Positions 17,215 to 26,656 of a stretch of DNA of 64,000 bases are shown here, in pieces. The stretch lies in NCBI RefSeq assembly GCF_003333265.1, contig NZ_QOLB01000079.1, positions 1 to 64,000 on the forward strand, written 5' to 3'. The DNA is from Candidatus Halocynthiibacter alkanivorans (lineage in GTDB: Bacteria; Pseudomonadota; Alphaproteobacteria; Rhodobacterales; Rhodobacteraceae). Numbering within the stretch: the first letter of the stretch is position 1; each line of letters starts with the position of its first letter. The notes beneath the pieces were generated by a model. That model saw only the letters and a list, made by a program, of their open reading frames with translations, had not been told where the DNA came from and did no database searches. A program made the position numbers and the translations under genes.

Positions 17215-18645
17215 ATGTCTGCATATTCGGAACCAAGCTTCAGAGAATCCGTCGACCTGATGTTCAATCGAGCGGTGTCGCTGATGGACCTCGCGCCCGG
17301 GCTTGAAGAAAAGATCCGCGTTTGCAACGCCACGTATACCGTACGCTTCGGCGTGCGCCTGCGTGGCCAGATCCATACCTTCACCGGCTACCGCTCGGTG
17401 CATTCCGAACACATGGAACCGGTGAAAGGCGGCATCCGCTATTCGCCGGAAGTGAACCAGAATGAAGTAGAAGCGCTGGCGGCGCTGATGACCTATAAAT
17501 GCGCGCTGGTGGAAGCGCCGTTTGGCGGTTCCAAAGGCGGGCTCTGCATTGACCCGCGCGCCTGGGACGAACACGAGCTGGAACTGATCACCCGCCGTTT
17601 CGCCTATGAGCTGATAAAACGTGATCTGATTAACCCAAGCCAGAACGTGCCGGCCCCTGACATGGGCACCGGGGAGCGGGAAATGGCGTGGATCGCCGAC
17701 CAATATGCCCGCATGAATACCACCGACATTAATTCACGCGCCTGTGTCACCGGCAAACCGCTGAATGCGGGCGGCATTGCCGGACGGGTCGAGGCCACCG
17801 GACGTGGCGTGCAATACGCGCTGCAGGAGTTTTTCCGCGATGCTGACGGGGTGAAAAAATCCGGTCTTAAAGGCACACTTGATGGCAAACGGGTGATTGT
17901 CCAGGGGCTTGGTAATGTGGGGTACCACGCTGCCAAATTTCTCAGCGAGGAAGATGGTTGCAAAATCATCGGCATTATCGAACGTGATGGTGCCCTGGTG
18001 GATGAATCCGGTCTTGATGTTGAGGCGGTAAAAGCCTGGATTGCCGAAAATGGCGGTGTGGCCGGATATCCGGATGCGGAGCACACGATTTCGGGCAATG
18101 CTGTGCTGGAGAACGAATGCGACATTCTGATCCCGGCGGCGCTGGAAGGCGTGATCCACATGGGCAACGCCGCAGACATTCAGGCACCGCTGATTATCGA
18201 AGCTGCCAACGGTCCGGTGACGGCCGGGGCAGATGAGATACTGCGCAAAAAGGGCGCTGTCATCATTCCGGACATGTACGCCAATGCCGGCGGTGTGACC
18301 GTGTCCTATTTTGAGTGGGTCAAAAACCTGTCGCACATCCGCTTTGGCCGTATGCAGCGCCGTCAGGAAGAGGCGCGTCACCAGCTTGTGGTGGATGAGC
18401 TGGAAAACCTGTCGCAGGCGGTTGGCAATACCTGGACGCTGTCGCCGGATTTCAAACAGCGTTATCTGCGCGGCGCGGATGAGTTGGAACTGGTGCGCTC
18501 GGGTCTCGATGACACTATGCGTACCGCCTATCAGTCGATGAAAGAAGTCTGGCATTCGCGCAATGATGTCAGCGATCTGCGCACTGCGGCCTATCTGGTG
18601 TCGATCGGCAAAGTCGCCGCCAGCTACCGCGCCAAGGGGCTCTGA
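17215..18645 (+). CDS. Glu/Leu/Phe/Val dehydrogenase, probably glutamate dehydrogenase
   Basis: 476 residues. The start MSAYSEPSF is preceded by a strong AGGAGGA site; longer in-frame extensions have none. N-terminal dimerisation/substrate domain with GGIRYSPEVNQNEVEALAALMTYK and the glycine-rich ALVEAPFGGSKGG containing the catalytic lysines, PAPDMGTGEREM, then a Rossmann fold (VIVQGLGNVGYHAAKFL). It interconverts glutamate and 2-oxoglutarate; NAD preference is likely for this subgroup but not provable here. It stands alone and ends with a clear hairpin terminator. Confidence 0.88.
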   Translation: MSAYSEPSFRESVDLMFNRAVSLMDLAPGLEEKIRVCNATYTVRFGVRLRGQIHTFTGYRSVHSEHMEPVKGGIRYSPEVNQNEVEALAALMTYKCALVEAPFGGSKGGLCIDPRAWDEHELELITRRFAYELIKRDLINPSQNVPAPDMGTGEREMAWIADQYARMNTTDINSRACVTGKPLNAGGIAGRVEATGRGVQYALQEFFRDADGVKKSGLKGTLDGKRVIVQGLGNVGYHAAKFLSEEDGCKIIGIIERDGALVDESGLDVEAVKAWIAENGGVAGYPDAEHTISGNAVLENECDILIPAALEGVIHMGNAADIQAPLIIEAANGPVTAGADEILRKKGAVIIPDMYANAGGVTVSYFEWVKNLSHIRFGRMQRRQEEARHQLVVDELENLSQAVGNTWTLSPDFKQRYLRGADELELVRSGLDDTMRTAYQSMKEVWHSRNDVSDLRTAAYLVSIGKVAASYRAKGL

Positions 18646-18697
18646 CCCCGGCAATTTATACGCTGGTCCTCTGGGGTCCGGTAATGCGATATCATAT

Positions 18698-18719
18698 GGC
18701 GGCGCTTTCGGGCGCCGCC
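18698..18719 (+). terminator. Rho-independent-like terminator after glutamate dehydrogenase
   Basis: Stem GGCGGCGC (18698-18705) and GCGCCGCC (18712-18719) with a 6-base loop, followed by GCTTGTGTTT. It lies 50 bases after the dehydrogenase stop. Confidence 0.65.
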
Positions 18720-18833
18720 GCTTGTGTTTAAGCTGGTTTGAAAATCGTCTGGCACGTCATTCTGGGCTGCCGTTCTGGCTTCCTGTGCTGAAATCTGGCG
18801 TTCTGAATTGTTGGCCCGGCAGCGCCGAGCCGC

Positions 18834-18882
18834 GCCTGACCTTCCCCCCGGGAAGGCGCTTTACGCCTCCCCAAGGTCAGGC
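18834..18882 (-). terminator. Nested hairpin near the 3' end of the dehalogenase gene
   Basis: Outer stem GCCTGACCTT / AAGGTCAGGC (18834-18843, 18873-18882) with an inner AGGCG-CTTTA-CGCCT hairpin. It is placed between two converging genes, about 70 bases beyond the dehalogenase stop, so it may end that transcript. No T-run is seen. Confidence 0.4.
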
Positions 18883-18948
18883 ACTGCCCTGTTTCCAACC
18901 GTTTTTCGGGCTCAAGGGGGCCAGAATAATTTGCAGCCTGACACTTCC

Positions 18949-21900
18949 CTACAGATCAACCTCAACCACGCCACCGGGCGCGGCGGCACGTGACTGGCAC
19001 AGGATCACCGCATCAGCGCGCTGCGCGTTGGACAGCACGAAATCCCGGTGCTCAACCTCGCCCGAGACCAGCCCGCATTTGCAGACACCACAAATGCCGT
19101 CGTCACATTTCACATCCACATGCACCCCGGCCTCCGCCAGCACATCGGTGATACTTCTGTCCGCCGGCACAAGGAGTTCTCGCCCGGAGCGCGCCAACCT
19201 CAAAGTAAAGTCATGGTTTTCATACTCGGGCATCTCCGGCACCGAGAAATATTCCAGGTGCCGACCCTCTTCGGGATAGCCCTGACGTTCCGCGGCCTGG
19301 ATCACCGCCTCCATATAGCGCTCAGGCCCGCAGGTGTAGACGTGAAAGCCAGGCTGCCATCCGGCGAGCAGCTGATCCAAATCAGCCCGGCTGCCGCTCT
19401 CAGATACATGGATGCGCACTTTATCCGCCCAGGGCTGCGCCAGCAGCATGTCGCGAAAGCCCGCATCCTCTTCGCGGGTCACCGAATAATGCAGCTCAAA
19501 ATTGCCGCCCTTCGCGTGCAGCTCATGGGCAAAGGCCACCATCGGCGTCACCCCGATGCCGCCGCCCATCAACAGGGATTTGCCCGCCGGCTGCACCAGT
19601 GGAAAATGGTTGATCGGTTTTGAAATGAACACCTTGCGGCCCTCACTAAAAATTCGGTGCAGCAGGGCGGATCCGCCACGCCCGTCAGGCTCAATCAGCA
19701 CCGCGATCTCATAGCGGCTGCGGTCTGCAGGGTCGCCACACATGGAATATTGCCGCAGAAACTCCGGTGCCACCACGATATCCAGATGCGCGCCTGCCTG
19801 CCAGGCGGGCAGATCGCCCCCGTCCAATGCTTCCATCACATAACGGCTGATGCCGCTGGTCAGCGCGTCCGCTTTTCTGATCTTCACCCGCAGCACCGGC
19901 GAGTCCTCCTCGGCGTGGTACTCATGCGCCAGCCCGTCCGTATCGCCACGCGCCAGCCGACTCCGGTATTCCTCTGCGGTGATCATCTGCTGCCAGGCCT
20001 CAATGCCGGCTTCCCGGTCAATCGGGGACGGGTAGGGCCAGGGCGCCGGTGCCAGTGAGGCCGGATACACCGCCAGGGTCTGGTCCTCAGGCTTCACCAC
20101 CAGGTCTTTCTGCAGCGGCCTGCGGTTTACCAGGTTGGGTGTCGGGCGATAGGCACCGTCCTCGGCCAGCTCAATATCCCACCACCATTTTTTCACGTCA
20201 TTGGGTTCACCGTGGCCGGCGATGTCATCGAGCTTTGCCAACAAGGGCGCCGCCGAAGGCACATTCATCGCCGCCCAACGGAACGGGCGCTCGGAAAACA
20301 GCCCCTCCAGGTTCCAGGGACAGGTTTTCATACAACGCCCGCACATCGCCCCCCCGGCGGTGGAAATCCGGTAGCTGGCGCATTTCTGGCTGTCCGACTT
20401 CCAGATTTCATAGCCGTTGAACATCTTTTTCGGCCCGGCAGTGATGGCGCCCGCCGGACACTCGCGTGCACATTTGTTGCAGCTCTCGCAGAACCGCTGC
20501 AGCCCGAAATCAATTGGCTGGTCATGGGCCAGCGGCATGTCTGTGGTGACCACTCCGGATTTTAGCCGCGGCCCCAGGAACGGGTTCAGGATCACTTCCC
20601 CGATTCGCGATACTTCCCCCAGCCCGGCCAGCAGCAGCAGCGGCGGCTGCACCACATCACCGTCCATCACCGTATGGGCTTTGGCGCTGTAGCCCAGCGC
20701 ACGGATTTGCGCCGCAATCACCCCGCCCAGCAATGAGAACCGCAGATAGGCCCGCATCGATTGTGCCACCGCAATCCAGTCGTCGCCGGACGAGCCCTCG
20801 GTGGTTTCAAAACCCTGGTCGATGATCATCGATATGGCCTGGTCATGGGGCGGATCAATCGCGGTGCCGGTGGCGTCATGGGAATACCAGGCCCAGTCGG
20901 GGCAACGCGAAATCCCCACCGCGTCAACGCCGAGGAAATAGCTTGCCGCTTTGACATTGGCGGCATTGCGATCCGCATCTGTCTGAGGCGGCGCCTTGTC
21001 GTCAGGCGCGCCGCCCTGCAGTAGTACAAAGGCCCCCAGCGCACGTCTCTGCGCCATCGACGGTGCTGCCTTGCGCACATAATGACCGCCGCGCGCCGCA
21101 TCCTGCAGTGGTTTGCCCAGGTCGCCGAACTGGATGCGGGCAAACATATCGCCGCGTTTTGGCAGCCGCGGAATGCGGGTCTCGTCCAGATAGGTCGTAG
21201 GTTTTTCCACCCGTTTCAGCGTCTCAAACGGATGCGCCCCGTCCACGTAGTTGCGTTTTGCGTAGGGGTCCTGGTTCAGCGCCGACTTGGCCGACTCTTT
21301 GCCCAGCCACCAGGACGGCCCTTTTGTTTTAAACCAGCTTTGTTCCGCCATCGGTGCCAACGGCAGATCCGGGGCGATCTCAAAATCGGTGGTCACCGCT
21401 GCTATGCCGAAGCGCTTGCCGATCCAGGGCGCCACCAGCACGCCGTCTTCCAGCGTGACCAGACCCGCGGCCACTGCCAGCCGGTTCAGATCCACGTCCG
21501 AGGTGGTGGCGCTGTGGGCACGCGCGTTACAGCCCAGCACCCGCAGGTAATTGGCGATCACCGTGGCGGTTTCGGTGGCGCGCAGACAGGCCCGGTGGTC
21601 CTGAGCATTTTCGATCCACTCGTTGCCGGGCTCTGAGCTGTCGGGGTCGCGATGGTGCTCATAGAGGAACACTACAGCGTGGCCGTGGCCGTCAATACTA
21701 CTGGCGGGGGCTTCCATCGACTCTTTCAGATCGGCCATAATGAGATCAATCCCAGCGGCCAGAGTCTGGGTCTGCCGCTCGCGCAGATCCTGCGCCAGAC
21801 GGTCAATGTCCGGATTGCGCATTGGCTCAGACAGCATCAGATCCGGGCTCATTCGGCAGGTGCCCACCATTGAAGCGTCGGAAAAATAGCCGAACGCTTT

Positions 21901-22167
21901 CAGATGCTGGCTGCGTTCTTTCGGGTCTTGGGGCGTCTCGGACGGAACCTTTGCCACCAGACCGTCGCGGATCGCGTCCATCATGGCCTGATAATCGCGC
22001 ATCGCGTTCACCAGCGAGTGCGGCGAAGAGAGTTGCTCAAAGCTTAATTCAACCGAAGCGGGAATCCCGGAGAAATTCGCAACAGACAAATTTCTTTTCA
22101 AACGTTCAGAGGGGTAGAGACCAAGATGAACCGGGCGGGATTTACCCGAAAACAGATGCGTATTCAT
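18949..22167 (-). CDS. Self-sufficient cytosolic reductive dehalogenase fused to a flavin/[2Fe-2S] reductase
   Basis: 1072 residues. The first ~700 resemble the respiration-independent RdhA family (Nitratireductor NpRdhA, Comamonas BhbA): two related cobalamin-binding-fold repeats (YLRVLGCNARAHS near 205; QIRALGYSAKAHT near 500), then two [4Fe-4S] sets, CESCNKCARECP (Cys560-570) and Cys596 with CGRCMKTCP (Cys609-616). The last ~330 form an NAD(P)H-ferredoxin-reductase module (flavin motif RQYSM, nucleotide site GGGIGVTPM) ending in a plant-type [2Fe-2S] domain (CDDGICGVC from Cys1021). No Tat signal and no rdhB anchor gene, so a soluble enzyme removing halogen from aromatics with NAD(P)H electrons is inferred. 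AAGAGGA ribosome site. Substrate unknown; brominated or chlorinated 4-hydroxybenzoates or phenols fit the nearby pobA/pca genes. Confidence 0.9.
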   Translation of the reverse strand: MNTHLFSGKSRPVHLGLYPSERLKRNLSVANFSGIPASVELSFEQLSSPHSLVNAMRDYQAMMDAIRDGLVAKVPSETPQDPKERSQHLKAFGYFSDASMVGTCRMSPDLMLSEPMRNPDIDRLAQDLRERQTQTLAAGIDLIMADLKESMEAPASSIDGHGHAVVFLYEHHRDPDSSEPGNEWIENAQDHRACLRATETATVIANYLRVLGCNARAHSATTSDVDLNRLAVAAGLVTLEDGVLVAPWIGKRFGIAAVTTDFEIAPDLPLAPMAEQSWFKTKGPSWWLGKESAKSALNQDPYAKRNYVDGAHPFETLKRVEKPTTYLDETRIPRLPKRGDMFARIQFGDLGKPLQDAARGGHYVRKAAPSMAQRRALGAFVLLQGGAPDDKAPPQTDADRNAANVKAASYFLGVDAVGISRCPDWAWYSHDATGTAIDPPHDQAISMIIDQGFETTEGSSGDDWIAVAQSMRAYLRFSLLGGVIAAQIRALGYSAKAHTVMDGDVVQPPLLLLAGLGEVSRIGEVILNPFLGPRLKSGVVTTDMPLAHDQPIDFGLQRFCESCNKCARECPAGAITAGPKKMFNGYEIWKSDSQKCASYRISTAGGAMCGRCMKTCPWNLEGLFSERPFRWAAMNVPSAAPLLAKLDDIAGHGEPNDVKKWWWDIELAEDGAYRPTPNLVNRRPLQKDLVVKPEDQTLAVYPASLAPAPWPYPSPIDREAGIEAWQQMITAEEYRSRLARGDTDGLAHEYHAEEDSPVLRVKIRKADALTSGISRYVMEALDGGDLPAWQAGAHLDIVVAPEFLRQYSMCGDPADRSRYEIAVLIEPDGRGGSALLHRIFSEGRKVFISKPINHFPLVQPAGKSLLMGGGIGVTPMVAFAHELHAKGGNFELHYSVTREEDAGFRDMLLAQPWADKVRIHVSESGSRADLDQLLAGWQPGFHVYTCGPERYMEAVIQAAERQGYPEEGRHLEYFSVPEMPEYENHDFTLRLARSGRELLVPADRSITDVLAEAGVHVDVKCDDGICGVCKCGLVSGEVEHRDFVLSNAQRADAVILCQSRAAAPGGVVEVDL

Positions 22168-22226
22168 TTGGTCCTCTTAGAATTTTGGGTTTAGTCTCTG
22201 ATGTTTAGCATAAGTTTTACGACTGG

Positions 22227-22247
22227 TTAACAATCATAATTTGTTAA
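22227..22247. promoter_or_regulatory. Operator-like palindrome upstream of the dehalogenase
   Basis: TTAACAA, 7 bases, TTGTTAA: an exact inverted repeat in an AT-rich patch 60-80 bases before the dehalogenase start, in the divergent gap to the chemoreceptor gene. On the minus strand its right half overlaps a possible -35 (TTGTTA) with TATGCT further down. Size and form fit a dimeric MarR/TetR-like repressor; no such gene is adjacent. Confidence 0.45.
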
Positions 22248-22460
22248 TTTTGAAAAGTTTGGCCCTGTACGCCTGGCGGCAACGGGGCTGTTTTTCCTGG
22301 TATTATGCGAGGAAGGCGGCGCCGTTTAAACGAATCTTCACGCCTGGTCGTCCATCTTGCCCAGAACGGGTTTGAAACAGCACCAGGTGCTTTGCATTCC
22401 CAAACCAACTGTCAGGGCCTGTCCTGGCGTGCTTTCCAGGGCCTTGCGGCAAGGAGATGA

Positions 22461-25400
22461 ATGATGAAAGCGTATACCCGAATAAAGCTGTCAGTGAAAT
22501 TGCCGGCGATCATGATCCTGATGGCGGCGATAGCTGTCGGGTTAACGGCGCTCATTTCATATAAAAATGCCAGTAAGTCATTGCTCGCAGAAGCCGAGGT
22601 CCGGCTTGAGACCGTCGCCTCTGCGCGCCAGTCTCAGTTAGACAGCTGGATCAACGCAACCGCCTCAGACATCAAAGCCCAGGCCAACAGCCCGACGGTG
22701 GCATCGGCTTTGCGCGGCTTTGGCGAAGGCTGGAGCAATATCTCCGGCGATCAGCAATCCTATCTTCAGGACTGGTATATTACGCGAAATCCGAATGAAG
22801 CAACGGAGCGCGAATTGCTGGTAATGGTGGATGACGGCTCCGCTTATTCACAGATCCACAAACTGTATCATCCTTATTTTGCTGAACAGCTGGCCGCCAA
22901 GGGATTTTATGACATCTTCCTGTTCGATACGGACGGCAACATGGTGTATTCGGTGAAAAAGGAAACGGATTTCGCCACCAACTTCCTCAACGGCGAATGG
23001 AAAGACAGCGGCCTTGGCATGGTTGTGCGCCAGGCTCTTGCGGCCACCGAGCAGGAAATGTTTTTTGACGAATTCCGCTCTTATGGGCCCAGCGCAGGCG
23101 AAGCCGCCTCGTTTGCAGCCGTACCGGTACTGGACCGCCGTGGCAAAGTAAAAGGCGTGCTGGCCTACCAGATGCCCACCAATGAGCTGGACCAAATTTT
23201 GGTGCGCCCGCAAGGTCTTGGACGCGCTGGCGAAGCTTTCCTTGTTGGGCCAGATTATTTGCTGCGCAGCGACCTGCGTCTTGGTGAAGGTCATGAGGCA
23301 CTGAAAATCAGGGTTGAAGATGAAGCGGTCAGTCAGGGACTTGCCGGCAATTCCGGGGTCGCAACAGTGAATTCAGCAATTCATGCCGAGTCCATTCAGG
23401 ACCTGACCGCCTATTCCAGCGTCTCCTTTTTCGGCACAACCTTTGCGCTGATCGTTTCGGTTCCCATTGTGGAAATCCTCGAGCCGGCAGCCGAGCTTGG
23501 TAAGACTATGATGTGGCAGGGCGCGCTGATCCTTTTTGGAGTTGGTCTTGTTGCCTTCTTCGTCGCCCGTGCAACATCAAAACCTCTGACTGCAGTAGAA
23601 GGTGCGATGCGGCTTGTTTCAAACGGCGACTATTCCGGTGAAGTCCCCGGGGCAGGCCGCGGCGATGAAATCGGCGGCATTGCCAACGCGCTGGATGATT
23701 TCCGTACCGCGCTTGCCGACGCCGAACAGGCCACTCGTGACGGGTTGTTCAAAGGCTCAGCTTTTGAAGGCTCATCTGCAGCATTGATGATGGTCAACCA
23801 GGAGTTTGATATCATCTATACCAACCTCGCGGTCCAAAAGCTGATGAAAGAGTATGAGGGAACGTTCAAAGATGTTCTGTCACAGTTCAGCGCTGACGCG
23901 TTGATTGGCACCAACATTGATGTGTTCGACCAGGAGCAGGGCAAACTCCGCACGCTTCTGGGCGACAGCGCGCGCATGCCATTTGATACCGATATGAGAG
24001 TGGGCAATGTGCACTTCTCGCTGTCGATCAACTCTGTGCTGAATGCAGAAGGCACCCAGGTTGGTTGTGTCATGGAATGGAAAGATGTGACGCAGGAGCG
24101 CAAAAATACCGCGATCATTCAGTCAATTGACGCCAACCAGGCCAAGGCGGAATTCTCCCTTGATGGCGCTTTGACTTCGGTGAATACAAACTTTTGCGAC
24201 ATGCTTGGCGCCAGCGCTGAAGAGCTGTTGGGACGCCATCACGACACCCTGTTTAATTTCGACCCGGCTCAGGCCGACAACAATGGAAGCGTCTGGGACC
24301 GTGTGATGGCCGGCGAAGCGATCTACGGCCGTTTCAAACTGGTCAACAATGGCAGTGAAACTATTCTTGACGGGGCCTTCAGCCCGGTCAACGACCACCA
24401 GGGCAACCCGTTTGCTGTCATCCTGATGGGCAACGACATCACCGCCTCGCAAACGGCGCTGGCCGAAGCCGAAGCAGAACGCCTGGAAATGCAGAACGCC
24501 CAGGCTATGGTTGTGGATCTGCTGCGTGTCGGTCTTGGCAAACTGGCCGATGGCGTGTTGACCGGTTCCATCAATGAGGCCTTTGCGCCGGAATATGAAA
24601 ACCTGCGTATCGACTTCAACCGGGCCTCCGGCAAGCTGCTTGAAGCGATGCAGTCGGTGGTGGAAAATGCCGATATGATCCGCGGTGAAGCCGCCGAGAT
24701 TTCCAATGCGGCGGACGATCTGTCCAAGCGCACGGAAAAACAGGCGGCGACGCTGGAAGAAACCGCTGCTGCGCTGGACGAGCTGACCTCCTCGGTGCGC
24801 TCTGCGGCCGAAGGTGCCAGCCAGGCCAGCACTATGGTGGAAGACGCCAAGGCCAATGCGGAAGAAAGCGGCATGGTGGTGCAGGAAGCGGTCAGCGCCA
24901 TGAGCGAGATCGAAAAATCTTCCGATCAGATTTCCAAGATCACCTCGGTGATCGACGATATCGCCTTCCAGACCAACCTGCTGGCGCTGAATGCGGGTGT
25001 CGAAGCCGCAAGGGCCGGCGAAGCTGGCCGTGGGTTTGCGGTGGTAGCCTCGGAAGTGCGGGCTCTGGCCCAGCGCTCCTCCGACGCGGCCCGCGAAATC
25101 AACGAGCTGATTTCGAAATCCGGCGGTCACGTGAAACGCGGTGTGGAACTGGTGGGCAACACCGGCCAGGCGCTGCGGGGCATCGTGTCATCGGTGTCGG
25201 AAATTGCCACCCATGTGACCGAAATTGCGGTTTCGGCCAAAGAACAGTCGGTAGGACTGGCGGAAATCAACGCCTCGGTGAACCAGCTGGATCAGGTGAC
25301 CCAGCAAAATGCGGCCATGTTTGAAGAGACCACCGCCGCCAGCCACTCCCTGACCCGGGAAGCAGAGACACTGAACTCGACGATGGCCAAGTTTGACATC

Positions 25401-25544
25401 GGCTCCGGTGCCACGCAGCAGCCGGTTGCGGCTCCGGTGCCGTTGCGCCAACCCGTCGCCACTGCGGCAGCGCCCGCCAAAGTTGTCAACGCGCCAGCCG
25501 CGCCGGCCCCCAACAATGATGCCGGGAGCTGGGAAGACTTTTAA
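22461..25544 (+). CDS. Methyl-accepting chemotaxis protein with Cache, HAMP and PAS domains
   Basis: 1027 residues. First membrane helix about 13-33, a large periplasmic Cache sensor, a second helix about 350-370, HAMP ([26 protein letters not shown]), two PAS-like segments (about 430-680), and an MCP signalling domain with the hairpin tip [21 protein letters not shown] near 835. The C-terminus is an Ala/Pro-rich linker ending in SWEDF, a match to the xWxxF docking pentapeptide that tethers CheR/CheB. AAGGAGATGA precedes the start. It is followed by cheB and cheD, so an adaptation module travels with the receptor. Divergent from the dehalogenase gene; the ligand is unknown. Confidence 0.93.
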   Translation: MMKAYTRIKLSVKLPAIMILMAAIAVGLTALISYKNASKSLLAEAEVRLETVASARQSQLDSWINATASDIKAQANSPTVASALRGFGEGWSNISGDQQSYLQDWYITRNPNEATERELLVMVDDGSAYSQIHKLYHPYFAEQLAAKGFYDIFLFDTDGNMVYSVKKETDFATNFLNGEWKDSGLGMVVRQALAATEQEMFFDEFRSYGPSAGEAASFAAVPVLDRRGKVKGVLAYQMPTNELDQILVRPQGLGRAGEAFLVGPDYLLRSDLRLGEGHEALKIRVEDEAVSQGLAGNSGVATVNSAIHAESIQDLTAYSSVSFFGTTFALIVSVPIVEILEPAAELGKTMMWQGALILFGVGLVAFFVARATSKPLTAVEGAMRLVSNGDYSGEVPGAGRGDEIGGIANALDDFRTALADAEQATRDGLFKGSAFEGSSAALMMVNQEFDIIYTNLAVQKLMKEYEGTFKDVLSQFSADALIGTNIDVFDQEQGKLRTLLGDSARMPFDTDMRVGNVHFSLSINSVLNAEGTQVGCVMEWKDVTQERKNTAIIQSIDANQAKAEFSLDGALTSVNTNFCDMLGASAEELLGRHHDTLFNFDPAQADNNGSVWDRVMAGEAIYGRFKLVNNGSETILDGAFSPVNDHQGNPFAVILMGNDITASQTALAEAEAERLEMQNAQAMVVDLLRVGLGKLADGVLTGSINEAFAPEYENLRIDFNRASGKLLEAMQSVVENADMIRGEAAEISNAADDLSKRTEKQAATLEETAAALDELTSSVRSAAEGASQASTMVEDAKANAEESGMVVQEAVSAMSEIEKSSDQISKITSVIDDIAFQTNLLALNAGVEAARAGEAGRGFAVVASEVRALAQRSSDAAREINELISKSGGHVKRGVELVGNTGQALRGIVSSVSEIATHVTEIAVSAKEQSVGLAEINASVNQLDQVTQQNAAMFEETTAASHSLTREAETLNSTMAKFDIGSGATQQPVAAPVPLRQPVATAAAPAKVVNAPAAPAPNNDAGSWEDF

Positions 25545-25550
25545 AATCCT

Positions 25551-25579
25551 GGCCGGCGCACCGGGGTGGTGCGCCGGCC
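25551..25579 (+). terminator. Strong hairpin between the chemoreceptor gene and cheB
   Basis: Perfect 12-bp stem (25551-25562 with 25568-25579) and GGGGT loop, starting 6 bases after the chemoreceptor stop and 30 bases before the cheB GTG. TCAATGTTACTTTTTAAG follows. It could terminate most transcripts or protect the receptor mRNA, so that less CheB/CheD than receptor is made. Confidence 0.55.
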
Positions 25580-25609
25580 TCAATGTTACTTTTTAAGGAG
25601 GGATTTTCT

Positions 25610-26656
25610 GTGACGCGAAAAGCCCGGGTACTTATTGTAGACGATTCCCCCACCATGCGGCGCCTTTTGCGGGCGTCTCTGCTGACTGATCCGCGTATTG
25701 AGGTCGTCGGAGAAGCAGAAGATGCAGCGCAGGCACGGGATGCGGTGAATAAATATTCTCCCGATGTGATGACATTGGATGTCGAAATGCCCAATATGAG
25801 CGGGCTGGAATTTTTGCGCCGGCTGATGGCGCACCGGCCGATGCCGGTGGTGATGGTCTCCACGCTGACCAGCCAGGGCAGTGCGGCCGCGGTCGAAGCA
25901 CTGGCGCTCGGCGCCATCGAATGTGTTGAAAAACCGCGCTTCGGCAATGCCAGGGACACCATGGCGCGGCTCGCGGAAATCGTTCACATGGCGGCCAGCG
26001 CTCGGGTGCGTGAACCGGTGCCACGCCGGGTTATCGAGGCGCAGAATAACGTTACGCCCTTCGCCGGCTCGGAAAAAATTGTCATGATCGGCGGTTCTAC
26101 CGGTGCGGTGGAGGCGCTGGAAGTCCTGCTGCGCAGTTTTCCCGCCAACTGCCCGCCAACACTGATCACGCAGCATATGCCGGCGGCATTTCTGTCCAGT
26201 TTTGCTGCCCGGCTCGATCCGCTGGTGGCACCCAACGTGCGCCTGGCCAGCGAAGGCGAGGAAATCCGTCCGGGCAATGTTTATATCGCGCCGGGCGGAG
26301 ACTATCACCTCAACCTGGATACCAAAGGTCCGCTCCGCACCCGGCTGGTCGCCGGGCCGGCGCAATCGGGGCACCGTCCTTCGGTGGATTCGATGTTTCT
26401 CTCTGCGGTGCCCGTCGCCAATCGTGTGGTCTCCGCAATTCTGACCGGGATGGGGCGTGACGGCGCTGCCGGCATGCTGGCGCTGAAAGACGGCGGTGCG
26501 CGGACCATCGGTCAGAGCGAAGACAGCTGTGTGGTGTTTGGCATGCCCCGTGTCGCCGGGGAAATGGGCGGCGTGGAAACCTGGGCCGATCTTCAGGACA
26601 TTGGTAAAACTATCCTGACCCAGTGCACACGGCGCAAGAAAGTGAGAACAAAATGA
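25610..26656 (+). CDS. cheB: Chemotaxis response regulator protein-glutamate methylesterase
   Basis: 348 residues from a GTG start chosen because AAGGAGGGA lies 6 bases upstream; an earlier ATG (25583) lies across the hairpin and lacks a site. Receiver domain (VLIVDDSPTMRR, phospho-acceptor Asp in LTLDVEMPNMSG) and C-terminal methylesterase with the catalytic triad segments GGSTGAVEAL (Ser), ITQHMPAAF (His) and ILTGMGRDGAAGM (Asp). It removes methyl groups from, and deamidates, receptors. Its stop overlaps the cheD start (ATGA). Confidence 0.94.
   Translation: MTRKARVLIVDDSPTMRRLLRASLLTDPRIEVVGEAEDAAQARDAVNKYSPDVMTLDVEMPNMSGLEFLRRLMAHRPMPVVMVSTLTSQGSAAAVEALALGAIECVEKPRFGNARDTMARLAEIVHMAASARVREPVPRRVIEAQNNVTPFAGSEKIVMIGGSTGAVEALEVLLRSFPANCPPTLITQHMPAAFLSSFAARLDPLVAPNVRLASEGEEIRPGNVYIAPGGDYHLNLDTKGPLRTRLVAGPAQSGHRPSVDSMFLSAVPVANRVVSAILTGMGRDGAAGMLALKDGGARTIGQSEDSCVVFGMPRVAGEMGGVETWADLQDIGKTILTQCTRRKKVRTK

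Noticed and set aside
22168-22460. Cobalamin riboswitch upstream of the dehalogenase
   Set aside because: The leader is short (about 90 bases at most) and AT-rich, and shows no B12-box-like sequence or the expected extended fold.
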